DNA from: Bacillus_BA songklensis
GTDB lineage: Bacteria; Bacillota; Bacilli; Bacillales; Bacillaceae_H
Assembly (NCBI RefSeq): GCF_042649685.1
Contig: NZ_JBHRZT010000007.1
Location: 1-64,000 of the forward strand
Length of the DNA stretch: 64,000 nucleotides
Direction: 5' to 3'
Within the stretch, counting starts at the first letter, position 1, and the number at the start of each line of letters is the position of its first letter. Below the pieces are notes generated by a model. The model worked only from the letters and a program-made list of their open reading frames with translations, was not told the DNA's origin and made no database searches. This document shows, piece after piece, positions 43,243 to 52,772 of the stretch. The translations under genes were made by a program, and so were the position numbers.

Positions 43243-44175
43243 CTAAATTTCGTACCCTTTTTCCTTTAGGGCACTTCTCCAATAATTCACGCTCTCCATG
43301 ATTTCCTTCTTCACGACAGCGTCATCTTCCTCAAAGGGATGCCCTATTTCTAATAAGAGGGTCATCCGTTCTCTCTCCATTTGTTCTACTGATTCTATTA
43401 ACTCGGAAGCATTAATTTTACCAATCTCATTATATCTGGAGGTAAACGGCCAGTGACGATCCAACGTTCCATCCGTTTGCTGAAGATGGATGATAGAAAT
43501 ATAATCGCTGAGCCGTGTCATCCAGGCATATGGATTGGCATCATCCCCTGACGCCTCCCGATTGGTTGTGTGGCCAACATCAAAACAGATTGAAAGACTA
43601 GCAGCATCCCTTCCTGCCAAACCTCGTATTTTTTCGAGAAAATCCTTTATTTCCTTGATGGTAACGGGATTTTCCCTCATAATTGGTGTAGGCTCCCAAT
43701 AAAAATGCTCAATTCCGTATGTTTTTGCTTTTTGCAAAAGAGAGACCAATGCTTCTTCTCCCCATTTTTCCATATACATTCGTTGTTGAATATCAAAAAA
43801 TGTGTTTAGGTCCATTCCGCCAAACGGTCCGCCTGTGCCATTCGTTCCAAGCTTTTCGGTCATTGAAAAAGCATGTTCAAACCAATCTAAACCGTCAATC
43901 CTCCCTTCTAGCAGCGGGTGATAAAGAAGATTATGGGAATAAATGGAAAGTCCTGTAAATGTAGAGTGGATTAAAACATTACGTTTTTCGCATTCATTTC
44001 TTACTAACTCGCAATAGCCCTGAACACTTTCTTTTCTGCCTCGCGGATCAAATTGATCAAAGGAAAACTGAATGACATCAAGCCCAAGTTCTTCCTTAAC
44101 AAATCGAATCCATTCTTTCGGATCGCCCCATCGTTTAATGGCAAAGCCCGTTGAGATCCCGAACGTTATTTCCAC
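43243..44175 (-). CDS. TIM-barrel sugar-phosphate isomerase/epimerase
   Basis: About 310 residues of AP-endonuclease-2/xylose-isomerase-like barrel. Metal-site elements are visible: HSTFTG, FYWEPTP with a glutamate, CFDVGHTT, IIHLQQTDG and a closing LLLEIGHP. It should bind a divalent metal and isomerise or epimerise a sugar or sugar phosphate. GTG 44175 directly follows the PTS stop and is preferred over TTG 44199 inside that gene. Exact substrate unknown; relatives act on erythrulose and hexulose phosphates. Confidence 0.8.
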   Translation of the reverse strand: MEITFGISTGFAIKRWGDPKEWIRFVKEELGLDVIQFSFDQFDPRGRKESVQGYCELVRNECEKRNVLIHSTFTGLSIYSHNLLYHPLLEGRIDGLDWFEHAFSMTEKLGTNGTGGPFGGMDLNTFFDIQQRMYMEKWGEEALVSLLQKAKTYGIEHFYWEPTPIMRENPVTIKEIKDFLEKIRGLAGRDAASLSICFDVGHTTNREASGDDANPYAWMTRLSDYISIIHLQQTDGTLDRHWPFTSRYNEIGKINASELIESVEQMERERMTLLLEIGHPFEEDDAVVKKEIMESVNYWRSALKEKGYEI

Positions 44176-44176
44176 C

Positions 44177-45628
44177 TTACCGTACACTCCCCTCTTCAAA
44201 AGAATGACCGTTTGTTTGACTTTCTTTCACGATGGCGACGATGGCATCGTATTCATGAAAGTCCGTAAACGAATCCAGACAGTAACATGTTTTTTCTGGT
44301 GAAATATTCATCACAATATTCTTTAATTGTCGGTGACAAATGATGAAATCGGCCTCTTGCGGAATTTCATTGACAGAGGCATTATCGACTTGAATCGTAC
44401 TTAAATTGGCTTCCTTCAATTTTTTTCTCAACATGGCTGCTCCCATTGCACTTGAGCCCATCCCGGCCTCACATACAAACAATATATAGTTAACAGGCTT
44501 GCGGAATGTAGGATGGATTGCCTGCTCTCCCTTGCTCCCCGAATCATCTTGCTCTACGAGGTGTCGAATATGGTCTAGATGTTGCAACTGATGGATTTCT
44601 GCCATTTGCTGTTCATAGTCTACATTTGAATCATTGACAACTTTTCTATCCAATAACAAATAGGCAATGAAAAAGGAAACAAAACCAGATAGGAAAATCC
44701 CTATTAAGACATAAGACAAATCAGAAGAAGGTGCCAGCGCCGCAATTAACAAAATGCTTCCTGGGGAAGGTAATGATACAAGCCCTACTCCATACCATTG
44801 AAAGAATGAATTTCCAATCAATCCGCCGACAATGAGGGCTAACACTAATCGCATTCGGCGTAATACATACGGGAAATAAATTTCATGAATGCCGCCAATA
44901 AAATGTATAAAAATGGAGAGAGTCACCACTTTCTTTTTTGCCTTATTGGTTTTCAACCAATAAGCAGTCAAAATCCCCAGTCCCGGACCTGGATTGGACT
45001 CGAGTAAAAAAAAGATCGATTTCCCTAAATCTTTTGCCTGTTGAATGCCTAAAGGCGTTAACATCCCGTAATTCAATGCATTATTGAAAAATAAGACTTT
45101 CCCTGGTTCAATGAAGAGCGATGCAGCCGGTAACCATCCCCAATAAATTCCCTTCTGCAAAAGGGCGATGACCCATTTAACTCCCGTTGACAATGTTTGC
45201 CCTACATAAAGGAAACAGGCAATAGTCAGCACAATTCCGATCATGGCCGTTACAATGTTGGAGATTAATAGTTCGTAGCCAATAGGGATACGTTGTTTTA
45301 ACAGTTTGTCAACCCGGTAAATGATCCATCCCGTGAGCGGTCCAATTACCATGGCACCGATAATGATGGGAACGGAGCTCGCCAATGTTAAGCCATATGT
45401 GACAATCGATGCTACAACCGCTCCCCGTTGTCCACCCGTCAGTCTTCCCCCTGTATACGCCAATAATATGGGCAATAGCGTTTCATAAATGGGATTGACC
45501 AATAATAAGATCCGATCGTTGTAATAAAAACCGTAAATGCCGAATAACTCTCTGATTAATCCAACCACAATAATGACCGCTATGTTTTGATAAACTATTG
45601 CGCTTAGAAGCTGGCCAACCTTTCTCAT
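44177..45628 (-). CDS. PTS mannitol-type EIICB component
   Basis: The 483-residue permease has a multi-helix EIIC domain (about 1-335) with the mannitol-family loop GGIHEIYFPYVLRRMR. A cytoplasmic EIIB domain follows (about 385-480) with the phosphocysteine in FVCEAGMGSSAMGA. No EIIA is attached; an EIIA-like domain is in the neighbouring regulator but may be regulatory only. It imports and phosphorylates a polyol. Its ATG overlaps the regulator's stop (TAATG). Identity with mannitol is not implied, because no mannitol-1-phosphate dehydrogenase follows. Confidence 0.9.
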   Translation of the reverse strand: MRKVGQLLSAIVYQNIAVIIVVGLIRELFGIYGFYYNDRILLLVNPIYETLLPILLAYTGGRLTGGQRGAVVASIVTYGLTLASSVPIIIGAMVIGPLTGWIIYRVDKLLKQRIPIGYELLISNIVTAMIGIVLTIACFLYVGQTLSTGVKWVIALLQKGIYWGWLPAASLFIEPGKVLFFNNALNYGMLTPLGIQQAKDLGKSIFFLLESNPGPGLGILTAYWLKTNKAKKKVVTLSIFIHFIGGIHEIYFPYVLRRMRLVLALIVGGLIGNSFFQWYGVGLVSLPSPGSILLIAALAPSSDLSYVLIGIFLSGFVSFFIAYLLLDRKVVNDSNVDYEQQMAEIHQLQHLDHIRHLVEQDDSGSKGEQAIHPTFRKPVNYILFVCEAGMGSSAMGAAMLRKKLKEANLSTIQVDNASVNEIPQEADFIICHRQLKNIVMNISPEKTCYCLDSFTDFHEYDAIVAIVKESQTNGHSFEEGSVR

Positions 45629-47751
45629 TAATTGACCGGCTCCTTCAATGTTGCTTCTAGCTTTGCAAAATAAACCTGTGACAAAAGTGTTTCAACCTTG
45701 CTTCTAACGGTACTTTCATCATCCTTTAATAACATATTCATAAACGAATCTTCAATTAAATTGGCGCTTATTTCACTGATCATTTGTATATGCTCTTTTG
45801 GTGAATCCTTTGGTGCCAATAATAAAAGAAAGGTACTCACTTCTTCGCCTGCCCAGTATACCGGAGAGTGAAAACGGAACAGAGCGGCGAACAATTCTTC
45901 TACACCAGTTGTTCTAGAGTGAAACAAAGCTAACCCGTTCAATATAAAATTCCCTTGTTGTTCCCTTCTTACCAAGTCTGATAATACTTGTTTTTCATCC
46001 TTTATAAAAGAAAAGTGTCGAACACATGACATCATTTCTGACAAGTCTGCTTGCTGCTGGAAGGAGGCCACTTCGAAAATTTTCAAGTTTCTTACTATTT
46101 GCAGCATGGCTTCTCCATATTTAGCGGATGATACAACGGCAGATGGGACACGCTTTTCCTCGGGAACCAAATCATCTTTTCTTGTAGAGGAAAACGAAAC
46201 TCGTTTTTGGATTTCCTGCAAATCATGTGCATCTAAAAAAGGGCTCACGATAATGTATTGACTTTGGTCAAGAAAAGGCAATACAACTGTCGACACAATC
46301 AAATCAACATCATTCTTCTCATTCATATACTCTTTTAATTCCGTTACAGACAATATGTGTTCTACTTGCAAACCTTGAATCTCTTTTCGCAGCTTGGAAG
46401 ATAAATAGGTGGAGGTCCCCATGCCGCTTGCACATACAATAATAGCTGATAATTTGGGCTTCCCCTGTTCTTTTTTCCTTAATGCAGCTGCCCCAATATG
46501 CATGGCTAAGTATCCAATCTCATCTTGCGGAATTGACCGGCCTAATTTTTGTACTAATATAGAAGAAGCCTGTTCACAAGCAGAAAAAATATTATCATAC
46601 CTTTTTTGAATTTCTTTCAGCATCGGATTATGGATTTGCAATCCCAATTTCAAACGATTGATGGCGGATACGAGATGTGAACATAAACCTTCGTATAAGA
46701 TTAAATCTTCGGAAAGAGAAAGATGCAAACATTTTTCAACTGAGCGTATAAAACTTTTTGTTAAATCCACCCATTCTATGTCCAAATCATTTAAAGAAGC
46801 GCTGCTTGCTTGGTGTTGAAACCTGGCTCCATATAGATGAAGGGTAATATACCCAATTTCCGTTTTTGGCATCCTAATATGCAGCTGCTGTTCTAATTTC
46901 TCGGCGATGATGATGGCAATTTGAAATTCTTCTAAATGATCGACATAGGGAATAATAGGAGCATCTCCTTCTATTTCTTCATATTTCATCCTCTCGATTG
47001 CAAGAAGCAAATGGACAATCAGATTGACGTAATTGCGGTCTGATAACTTAATTGTCCCATTTTGCCCAATGGCTTCCTTCACAATTTTTTCAACTAAATG
47101 AATGTTGGGCGAGTGAATGAATTTTTGCAACCTCTTTTTTACGACCGTTCCTAATTGCAGTTGTCCAATTGCTGATTCCTCCCCACTTGAAGACATCTGA
47201 AAAATCTCAAACCATTCCTCGAACGTAATATCTTTATGAATAAGCTTTGAGCAAGCCATTCTCTTTTGGCTTTCTTCCCCTTCAACGGCAACCCCAATAC
47301 CAGGTTTCCTTATAAGTTGGACCCCCATTGTTTGGCATAATTGGTCGATTTTATCCAAATCGTTGCTAACCGTCGCTTCTGTTACACCGAATTTATAACT
47401 CAAGACAAATTGTTTGATTGGTTCACGGTTCAAAAGCAATTCATACATAATGGCTTCTTGTCTTTCTTCCGGTGTGTAAAGCATATATGAATTCGCCGTT
47501 AATAACTGCTGCATGAACGACTCCTTATCACGTACAGCTCCCTCGATTTGAATCCCTGCACCAAATTTCTTGACCAATTTCAGTTGATAGGTCTTTAAAA
47601 TGGCTTTTAAAGAGGAAACTTCCCGTTGAATCGTGCGGGTACTCACTTTAAACATTTCTGCCAAATACTGATATGAAACTGGTTTGGAACTCGACAATAA
47701 TATTTGCAATAACTCTTGCTGGCGTGAATTCATCACGAACTGTTCTCCCAT
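45628..47751 (-). CDS. MtlR-type PRD transcriptional activator
   Basis: The 707-residue regulator has two N-terminal helix-turn-helix parts (about 1-150), two PRD domains (about 190-410), an EIIB-like domain with IIVCASGMGTSTYL, and a C-terminal EIIA-like domain with ALFHSRTTG. PTS phosphorylation at these sites sets its activity, so it should activate the operon when the polyol is transported. ATG 47751 is preferred (GGGGG 6 nt before); GTG 47763 and ATG 47733 are alternatives. It lies between xylulokinase and the EIICB gene. Confidence 0.88.
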   Translation of the reverse strand: MGEQFVMNSRQQELLQILLSSSKPVSYQYLAEMFKVSTRTIQREVSSLKAILKTYQLKLVKKFGAGIQIEGAVRDKESFMQQLLTANSYMLYTPEERQEAIMYELLLNREPIKQFVLSYKFGVTEATVSNDLDKIDQLCQTMGVQLIRKPGIGVAVEGEESQKRMACSKLIHKDITFEEWFEIFQMSSSGEESAIGQLQLGTVVKKRLQKFIHSPNIHLVEKIVKEAIGQNGTIKLSDRNYVNLIVHLLLAIERMKYEEIEGDAPIIPYVDHLEEFQIAIIIAEKLEQQLHIRMPKTEIGYITLHLYGARFQHQASSASLNDLDIEWVDLTKSFIRSVEKCLHLSLSEDLILYEGLCSHLVSAINRLKLGLQIHNPMLKEIQKRYDNIFSACEQASSILVQKLGRSIPQDEIGYLAMHIGAAALRKKEQGKPKLSAIIVCASGMGTSTYLSSKLRKEIQGLQVEHILSVTELKEYMNEKNDVDLIVSTVVLPFLDQSQYIIVSPFLDAHDLQEIQKRVSFSSTRKDDLVPEEKRVPSAVVSSAKYGEAMLQIVRNLKIFEVASFQQQADLSEMMSCVRHFSFIKDEKQVLSDLVRREQQGNFILNGLALFHSRTTGVEELFAALFRFHSPVYWAGEEVSTFLLLLAPKDSPKEHIQMISEISANLIEDSFMNMLLKDDESTVRSKVETLLSQVYFAKLEATLKEPVN

Positions 47752-47862
47752 TTTTTCCCCCACATTTCTCTTTTTCTGATAAATTAGAATTTTATTTCAT
47801 TATACATAAAACACTTTTATCATTGAAGACTTCGAAAGTGTGTAGGGAAAAAATCGTTTGGG

Positions 47863-49368
47863 CTATTTCAATCTCTTGTATAAAGGAGCGACTGTTTGAT
47901 ACAAAGAGGAATAAACATCATATAAACGTTCATATTTCCCTGTCAATTCCATTTCCGGCTCTGTCAATCTTGCTTCTGACGTATCAAATGGAATATCCCC
48001 AGGCCTTTTCCAAACACCAGTACCCAATCCTGCTAGAAAAGCTGCTCCTAAAGCCGGGCCTTCGCGTTCTTTATAGGCAACGAAACGGGAGGAGAATACG
48101 TTGGATAAAATTTGGCTCCATAATTCACTTTTCACCGCTCCTCCTGTCAAATACAGCTCATCATATGCCTTCGTGCCATCGAGTTGTTTGATGAGCTCCA
48201 AACACTCTTTCATACTGAATGCCACTCCCTCTAAAATGGAACGGACAAAATGGCCTCGTGAATGTTGATAAGATAATCCGAAAAATACGCCGCGCGCATC
48301 CGGATCATTATGAGGGGTTCTCTCTCCATTCAAATAAGGAAGAAAAATGAGTTTTTCCGCTCCAGGTGGGACCTCTTCCGCTTGTTTGATCAATTCCTCA
48401 AACGATTGGCCATAGAATTGGGTTTTAAACCAGCTCAATGACATGCCTGCAGATAAAGTCACCCCCATTGCGTGCCATTTATTCGGTAAACAGTGGCAAA
48501 AGAAATGTACGGTTTGAAGCTTTTCATTATGCACTTCAAATTGCGGCACCTCGTTGAATGGAACAAAAACGGTGCCTGATGTGCCAATACTCACAATTCC
48601 CATGCCTTCTTCGTATATTCCATTCCCTAATGCCGCAGCTGCATTATCGCCTGCTCCAGCAACAATTGGAATCCCTTCTGGTAATCCCGTCTCTGCATTA
48701 GCTTCTCTTGTAACAGTGCCTGCGACCTCCTGACTCTCATACACTTTTGGGAACCAACTTGGAGAAAATCCTAATGCTTCTATTAGAGCTGTTGACCAAT
48801 CCCGTCTTTCGACATCAAAAAGCACTGTACCGCTTGCATCAGATACATCAGCCGAAAATTCTCCGCTTAAACGGAACACAATATAATCTTTCGGCATTAG
48901 TACACGGTGAATTTGCTTGAAAACAGCAGGTTCATGCTTTTGGACCCAGCGAATCTTCGGAGCTGTAAAACCTGGTAGAACCGCATTCTTTGTTATGTTA
49001 TACATCTTTTCTTTTCCGACAATGTTCTCAATTTCCACGCATTCTTCGCTTGTGCGTACATCATTCCACAAAATCGCCGGCCGAAGTATTTTATTATGGT
49101 CATCAAGTAACACCAAGCTGTGCATTTGTCCGCTTATCCCAATGGCTGTTACTTGTTTGGGATCAATGCCTTTATCCCAAATTTCCCTGCAAGCTTTCAC
49201 AAAAGCCTGCCACCAGATAAGGGGATCTTGTTCCGTCCACCCCGGTTGAGGGACTTCAAATTGGTAGGAGGCATAACCGCTTGCTTTCACTTTGCCATCT
49301 AACGTGATGACAACCACCTTTGTCCCCTGTGTCCCGATATCTGTTCCGAGCAATAATGGCTCACTCAT
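47863..49368 (-). CDS. xylB: Xylulokinase
   Basis: The 501-residue FGGY kinase phosphorylates D-xylulose to xylulose-5-phosphate. GTDIGTQGTKVVVITLDG is the phosphate-binding start, GISGQMHSLVLLDD the xylulokinase signature, and GAGDNAAAALGNG and LTGGAVKSELWSQIL the C-terminal motifs. ATG 49368 follows AAGGGTG by 7 nt; GTG is one codon earlier. With two polyol dehydrogenases upstream, it suggests growth on xylitol or D-arabitol via xylulose. Confidence 0.93.
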   Translation of the reverse strand: MSEPLLLGTDIGTQGTKVVVITLDGKVKASGYASYQFEVPQPGWTEQDPLIWWQAFVKACREIWDKGIDPKQVTAIGISGQMHSLVLLDDHNKILRPAILWNDVRTSEECVEIENIVGKEKMYNITKNAVLPGFTAPKIRWVQKHEPAVFKQIHRVLMPKDYIVFRLSGEFSADVSDASGTVLFDVERRDWSTALIEALGFSPSWFPKVYESQEVAGTVTREANAETGLPEGIPIVAGAGDNAAAALGNGIYEEGMGIVSIGTSGTVFVPFNEVPQFEVHNEKLQTVHFFCHCLPNKWHAMGVTLSAGMSLSWFKTQFYGQSFEELIKQAEEVPPGAEKLIFLPYLNGERTPHNDPDARGVFFGLSYQHSRGHFVRSILEGVAFSMKECLELIKQLDGTKAYDELYLTGGAVKSELWSQILSNVFSSRFVAYKEREGPALGAAFLAGLGTGVWKRPGDIPFDTSEARLTEPEMELTGKYERLYDVYSSLYQTVAPLYKRLK

Positions 49369-49482
49369 CACATCACACCCTTTTCTTTTATATAAATCCG
49401 CCTTGTGTTATTAGCATATTCCCTTTCTCACTTCTATGTTTTATGTTGGAGCAAGGATTAACAGGTTCAAAATGCCTTTTTG

Positions 49483-49515
49483 TAAGGGTTTGCCAGGAGA
49501 CCTGGCAAACCCTTA
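49483..49515 (-). repeat. Degenerate structured repeat, copy D (hairpin only)
   Basis: TAAGGGTTTGCCAGG and its complement form a perfect 15-bp stem with loop AGA. Minus-strand flanks (ATACATCCAAGCATAAG) recall ATCCACATAAA...GCATAAG of the other copies. It lies 16 nt after the stop of the dehydrogenase at 49532, with no T-run. Confidence 0.5.
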
Positions 49516-49531
49516 TGCTTGGATGTATCTA

Positions 49532-50578
49532 TTACCAGGAAGGATACACGAGTACTTTGCAATCCTCCGGACTTTTTGGTTGAGACATATAATCCACAAA
49601 TTCATGCAAGTCAATTTTCTTTGTCACAAGGGACGAAACATCCACTCTCTTTTCTTCTATCATATATAGCGCCTGATAAAAGTTAAATTTTAACGCCATC
49701 GTGCCAAGATACTTCCAATCTTTATGATAGATGTCAAAAGGGTTAATAGAAATTCTCGCATTGTTTGGAGCAACACCAAACTGTAAAATCCGGGCTCCCG
49801 GACCCGCAAAGGTGAACATGTTTTCGATCACAGCAGGAATGCCTGTCGCATCGACCACAATATCAAATCCGTTCGGATATTGTTTCCCGCCTATCTTTTC
49901 TTCCAATTGGGCATCACTTTTGTAAGCAGATGTAGCACCGAGTCGTTTGGCTGTTTCCAGCTTCTCATCAGCAATATCCACTAACACGACTTCTGAAGCA
50001 CCGCTAGTACGAATCGCTTGAACGAGCATGAGTCCCATTGGTCCGGCGCCGAAGATCAGCACCTTTTCACCGAATTTCACATTGACCCGTTCAAGAGCAT
50101 ATGCCACACATGACATTGGCTCTACTAAAGCTCCCTCTTCAAATGTCATGCTGTCCTTCATCCTATATAGGTTTTTAGCCGGAACTTTCACGTACTCTGC
50201 AAACGCTCCATTTAATGTGACACCAATCGCATTCCAGTTTTTGCAATGATTGAATTGATTATTGCGGCAATGGTAACACTTCCCACAATAAACGGACGGA
50301 TCAACCGATACACGTTCCCCCAAGTACCAACCTTCAACGCCCTCTCCTATTTCAAAAACGGTGCCTGCAAATTCATGGCCGCCCACGAGCGGGTACGGCG
50401 AGATGAAATCCCCCTCTAAAATATGGTAATCCGTTCCGCAAATGCCAGAGCAATGCACCTTAACCGTTATCTCTCCCGGGCCCGGAACCGGATATGGAAC
50501 CTCCTCGATTGTCATATTATGCGGTCCATTGTAAACGGCCGCTTTCATTGTCTTCACCTTTGTCGATACTGTAGTCAT
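49532..50578 (-). CDS. Zn-dependent medium-chain polyol dehydrogenase
   Basis: The 348-residue MDR enzyme has the catalytic zinc residues (CSGICGTDYH, GGHEFAG), the structural four-cysteine lobe (CGKCYHCRNNQFNHC) and the NAD fold motif GAGPMGLMLVQ. A following D (VVLVDIADEK) indicates NAD rather than NADP. It should oxidise a sugar alcohol, or its phosphate, to a ketose. GGGGAGGG lies 6 nt before the ATG. It follows the second dehydrogenase by 14 nt. Arabitol, sorbitol and xylitol are all possible. Confidence 0.88.
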   Translation of the reverse strand: MTTVSTKVKTMKAAVYNGPHNMTIEEVPYPVPGPGEITVKVHCSGICGTDYHILEGDFISPYPLVGGHEFAGTVFEIGEGVEGWYLGERVSVDPSVYCGKCYHCRNNQFNHCKNWNAIGVTLNGAFAEYVKVPAKNLYRMKDSMTFEEGALVEPMSCVAYALERVNVKFGEKVLIFGAGPMGLMLVQAIRTSGASEVVLVDIADEKLETAKRLGATSAYKSDAQLEEKIGGKQYPNGFDIVVDATGIPAVIENMFTFAGPGARILQFGVAPNNARISINPFDIYHKDWKYLGTMALKFNFYQALYMIEEKRVDVSSLVTKKIDLHEFVDYMSQPKSPEDCKVLVYPSW

Positions 50579-50592
50579 ATTATTCCCTCCCC

Positions 50593-51696
50593 TTACTCTT
50601 CCACGATTCCATTCGGATAGACGACGACTTTTAAACTTTCCTGTTTATTCGTTCTTGCCCGTTCCATTGCTTCCTTTGTTTGTTCGAGCGAAAAACGGTC
50701 TGTTATCAAACTTTGCAAGTCAGATTGTTTGGAGGCCAAAAATTGAATTCCTTGCGGGTACGTATTGGCATAACGGAAAACACCATAGATATCCACCTCA
50801 TTATCGGCGATGAACGGCACATTTAAGGCAATTTCGGATTGCGGAGGCAAACCGACAATGGCCATTTTCCCTCCTCTTTTTAAGGAAGCTAACGCTGATT
50901 GTAATGCTTTTGGATTTCCTGCTGTTTCAAAAGCTACATCAACACCTTTACCATTTGTCAACTTTTTGATTTCTTCAACCGGATCACTTTTTAATACGTT
51001 AATCGTATGAGTGGCACCAAGCCGTTTGGCTGCTTCTAAACGATTCTCTTCAAGGTCTGTCACAATGATGGTCGATGCTCCGAATGCTTTTGCGGCTGCG
51101 ATGGCCGTCAGTCCGACAGGCCCCATTCCCATAATGGCAATAGTGGAACCAGGCTGCAGCTTTGTGCGTTTGGCGGCATGAATACCTACAGAAAAAGGTT
51201 CATTCAGCGCCGCTTCTTCAAAAGTCAACTCATCAGGGATCGGAAATAAAAAATCTTCCCGATGTTTAATGTATTGAACAAAAGCTCCGTCTACAGGCGG
51301 TGTGGCCAAAAATTGAACATCAGGACAAAGGTTGTATCTCCCTTCTTTGCAATATTCACAGCGGCCGCAGGTGATCCCCGGTTCGATTGCCACCCGATCC
51401 CCCACTTTAAATTTTGTTACACTGTCGCCAATCTCCGCCACGATTCCTGCACATTCATGTCCTAAAATAATCGGTTTTTCCACCACATATCGTCCGATTT
51501 TTCCATGTTCGTAATAATGGATATCCGACCCGCAAACTCCAACGGCCATCACTTTGACAAGCACTTCATCTCCTGTCGCTTTCGGAACGGGAAGTTCTTT
51601 GATTTCAATGTCAAATGGCTCATTCATGACCGCTGCTTTCATCACAGCAGGAGCTTCTTTTTGTAATTCGTCTTTGGCAACACTTTGTGTACTCAT
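50593..51696 (-). CDS. Sorbitol/xylitol dehydrogenase-like Zn enzyme
   Basis: The 367-residue MDR enzyme has VGVCGSDIHYYEHG, LGHECAGIV and GDRVAIEPGITCGRCEYCKE, the hallmarks of the sorbitol dehydrogenase (GutB) branch. The Rossmann motif is GMGPVGLTAIAAAKAFG with an aspartate after it (IVTDLEEN), so NAD is likely. A 15-residue N-terminal extension (MSTQSVAKDELQKEA) is unusual. AAAGGGG is 8 nt before the ATG. Two different dehydrogenases in one operon suggest two substrates or two steps. Confidence 0.88.
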   Translation of the reverse strand: MSTQSVAKDELQKEAPAVMKAAVMNEPFDIEIKELPVPKATGDEVLVKVMAVGVCGSDIHYYEHGKIGRYVVEKPIILGHECAGIVAEIGDSVTKFKVGDRVAIEPGITCGRCEYCKEGRYNLCPDVQFLATPPVDGAFVQYIKHREDFLFPIPDELTFEEAALNEPFSVGIHAAKRTKLQPGSTIAIMGMGPVGLTAIAAAKAFGASTIIVTDLEENRLEAAKRLGATHTINVLKSDPVEEIKKLTNGKGVDVAFETAGNPKALQSALASLKRGGKMAIVGLPPQSEIALNVPFIADNEVDIYGVFRYANTYPQGIQFLASKQSDLQSLITDRFSLEQTKEAMERARTNKQESLKVVVYPNGIVEE

Positions 51697-51824
51697 CTCT
51701 TCATCCCCTTTGATTTCAATATTCTATATAGGTCCAATTTAATTTTTTAACCTCTGTCACCGGTCCTTCTTCTACTTGCGCTTTTCTGTTTTTTCATCTT
51801 GAACGATCTTACAAAGGTCTTCGT

Positions 51825-51925
51825 ATAAGCGGCTGACAAGAACCCGAAAGGGAGCTTGGCGGCCGCTTATGCGTAAATCATTTGCGTGGATGTTTTTTAT
51901 CCACGTCAAATGATTTATGTGGATT
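51825..51925 (-). repeat. Two-hairpin structured repeat, copy A
   Basis: On the minus strand: AATCCACATAAATCATTTG, hairpin 1 (CGTGGAT/ATCCACG), CAAATGATTTACGCATAAG, hairpin 2 (ATAAGCGGC/GCCGCTTAT enclosing CCCTTTCGGG). It begins 8 nt after the stop of the ABC permease gene, inside the operon. Confidence 0.75.
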
Positions 51926-51932
51926 GATATAC

Positions 51933-52772
51933 TTATTTCACCGCCCCCATCGATAATCCTTGCACCAGATATTTTCGGACGGCCAATCCAGCAATGACCA
52001 TTGGAGTAATAATGACCGTGCCTGTCGCCATCGCCTGTCCCCATGCGATACCTGTTTGTGTAATTAAAAGCGAAGCAGCCACAGGAATGGTTTGTGTATC
52101 ATGCCCTGAGAAAATGGAAGCAAACATAAAATCATTCCAGGAAAACATCAAACAAAGGATGCCTGTTGCTACAAGACCAGGCGCTGCAGGCGGCAATGCA
52201 ACTTTCCAAAATGCCTGGAATTTGCTGCACCCGTCAATCATCGCCGCTTCTTCCAGCGCAGGCGGTACTTCTTTAAAGAACACCATCATCATCCATAAAG
52301 CAAAAGGCAAATTAAATGTTGTGTATGCGAAAATTAAACCGGGCATTGTCCCGATCAAACCCAATTTTGAAAACATTAGGTATAGTGGTAAGATGACAGC
52401 CGGAACTGGTGCCATGCGTGTACTGATGATCCAGAATGACAATCCCTTTTCATTTTTGAACTTTCCCCGCGCAAGGGCAAAGCCTCCCAATGTTCCAAGA
52501 ATAAGCGAAATAGCTGTAGAAACAATGGCAGCTATTAAACTATTGGATAAAAAGCTGAAAAAATTCCCCTTTTCCGAAAACATATATTGATATGTTTCAA
52601 AGTTAGGTTTAAACAGGAACTTCGGCGGCATCGAAAACATTCCTGCCTGATTTTTAACAGATGATAGGACCATCCATACAATGGGAAGAAGAGCCCAAAT
52701 CAACGCAATCGTCACAAGTACATATAAAATGATATTGAGGGCAATCTTTCTCGTCTTGATAGACATATCCAT
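51933..52772 (-). CDS. ABC sugar/polyol permease, MalG-like
   Basis: The 279-residue protein has six helices and the EAA loop EEAAMIDGCSKFQAFWKVAL, which docks the ATPase. It belongs to the MalG branch of carbohydrate importers and resembles SmoG of sorbitol/mannitol systems. The ATG follows GGAGAAGAGTAA, which includes the upstream stop, so the two permeases are coupled. No ATPase gene is in the operon; a shared multi-sugar ATPase such as MsmX must serve. Confidence 0.9.
   Translation of the reverse strand: MDMSIKTRKIALNIILYVLVTIALIWALLPIVWMVLSSVKNQAGMFSMPPKFLFKPNFETYQYMFSEKGNFFSFLSNSLIAAIVSTAISLILGTLGGFALARGKFKNEKGLSFWIISTRMAPVPAVILPLYLMFSKLGLIGTMPGLIFAYTTFNLPFALWMMMVFFKEVPPALEEAAMIDGCSKFQAFWKVALPPAAPGLVATGILCLMFSWNDFMFASIFSGHDTQTIPVAASLLITQTGIAWGQAMATGTVIITPMVIAGLAVRKYLVQGLSMGAVK

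Noticed and set aside
49483..49515. Simple rho-independent terminator
   Set aside because: Perfect stem but no T-run on either strand; flanks match the structured repeat, so it was grouped there.
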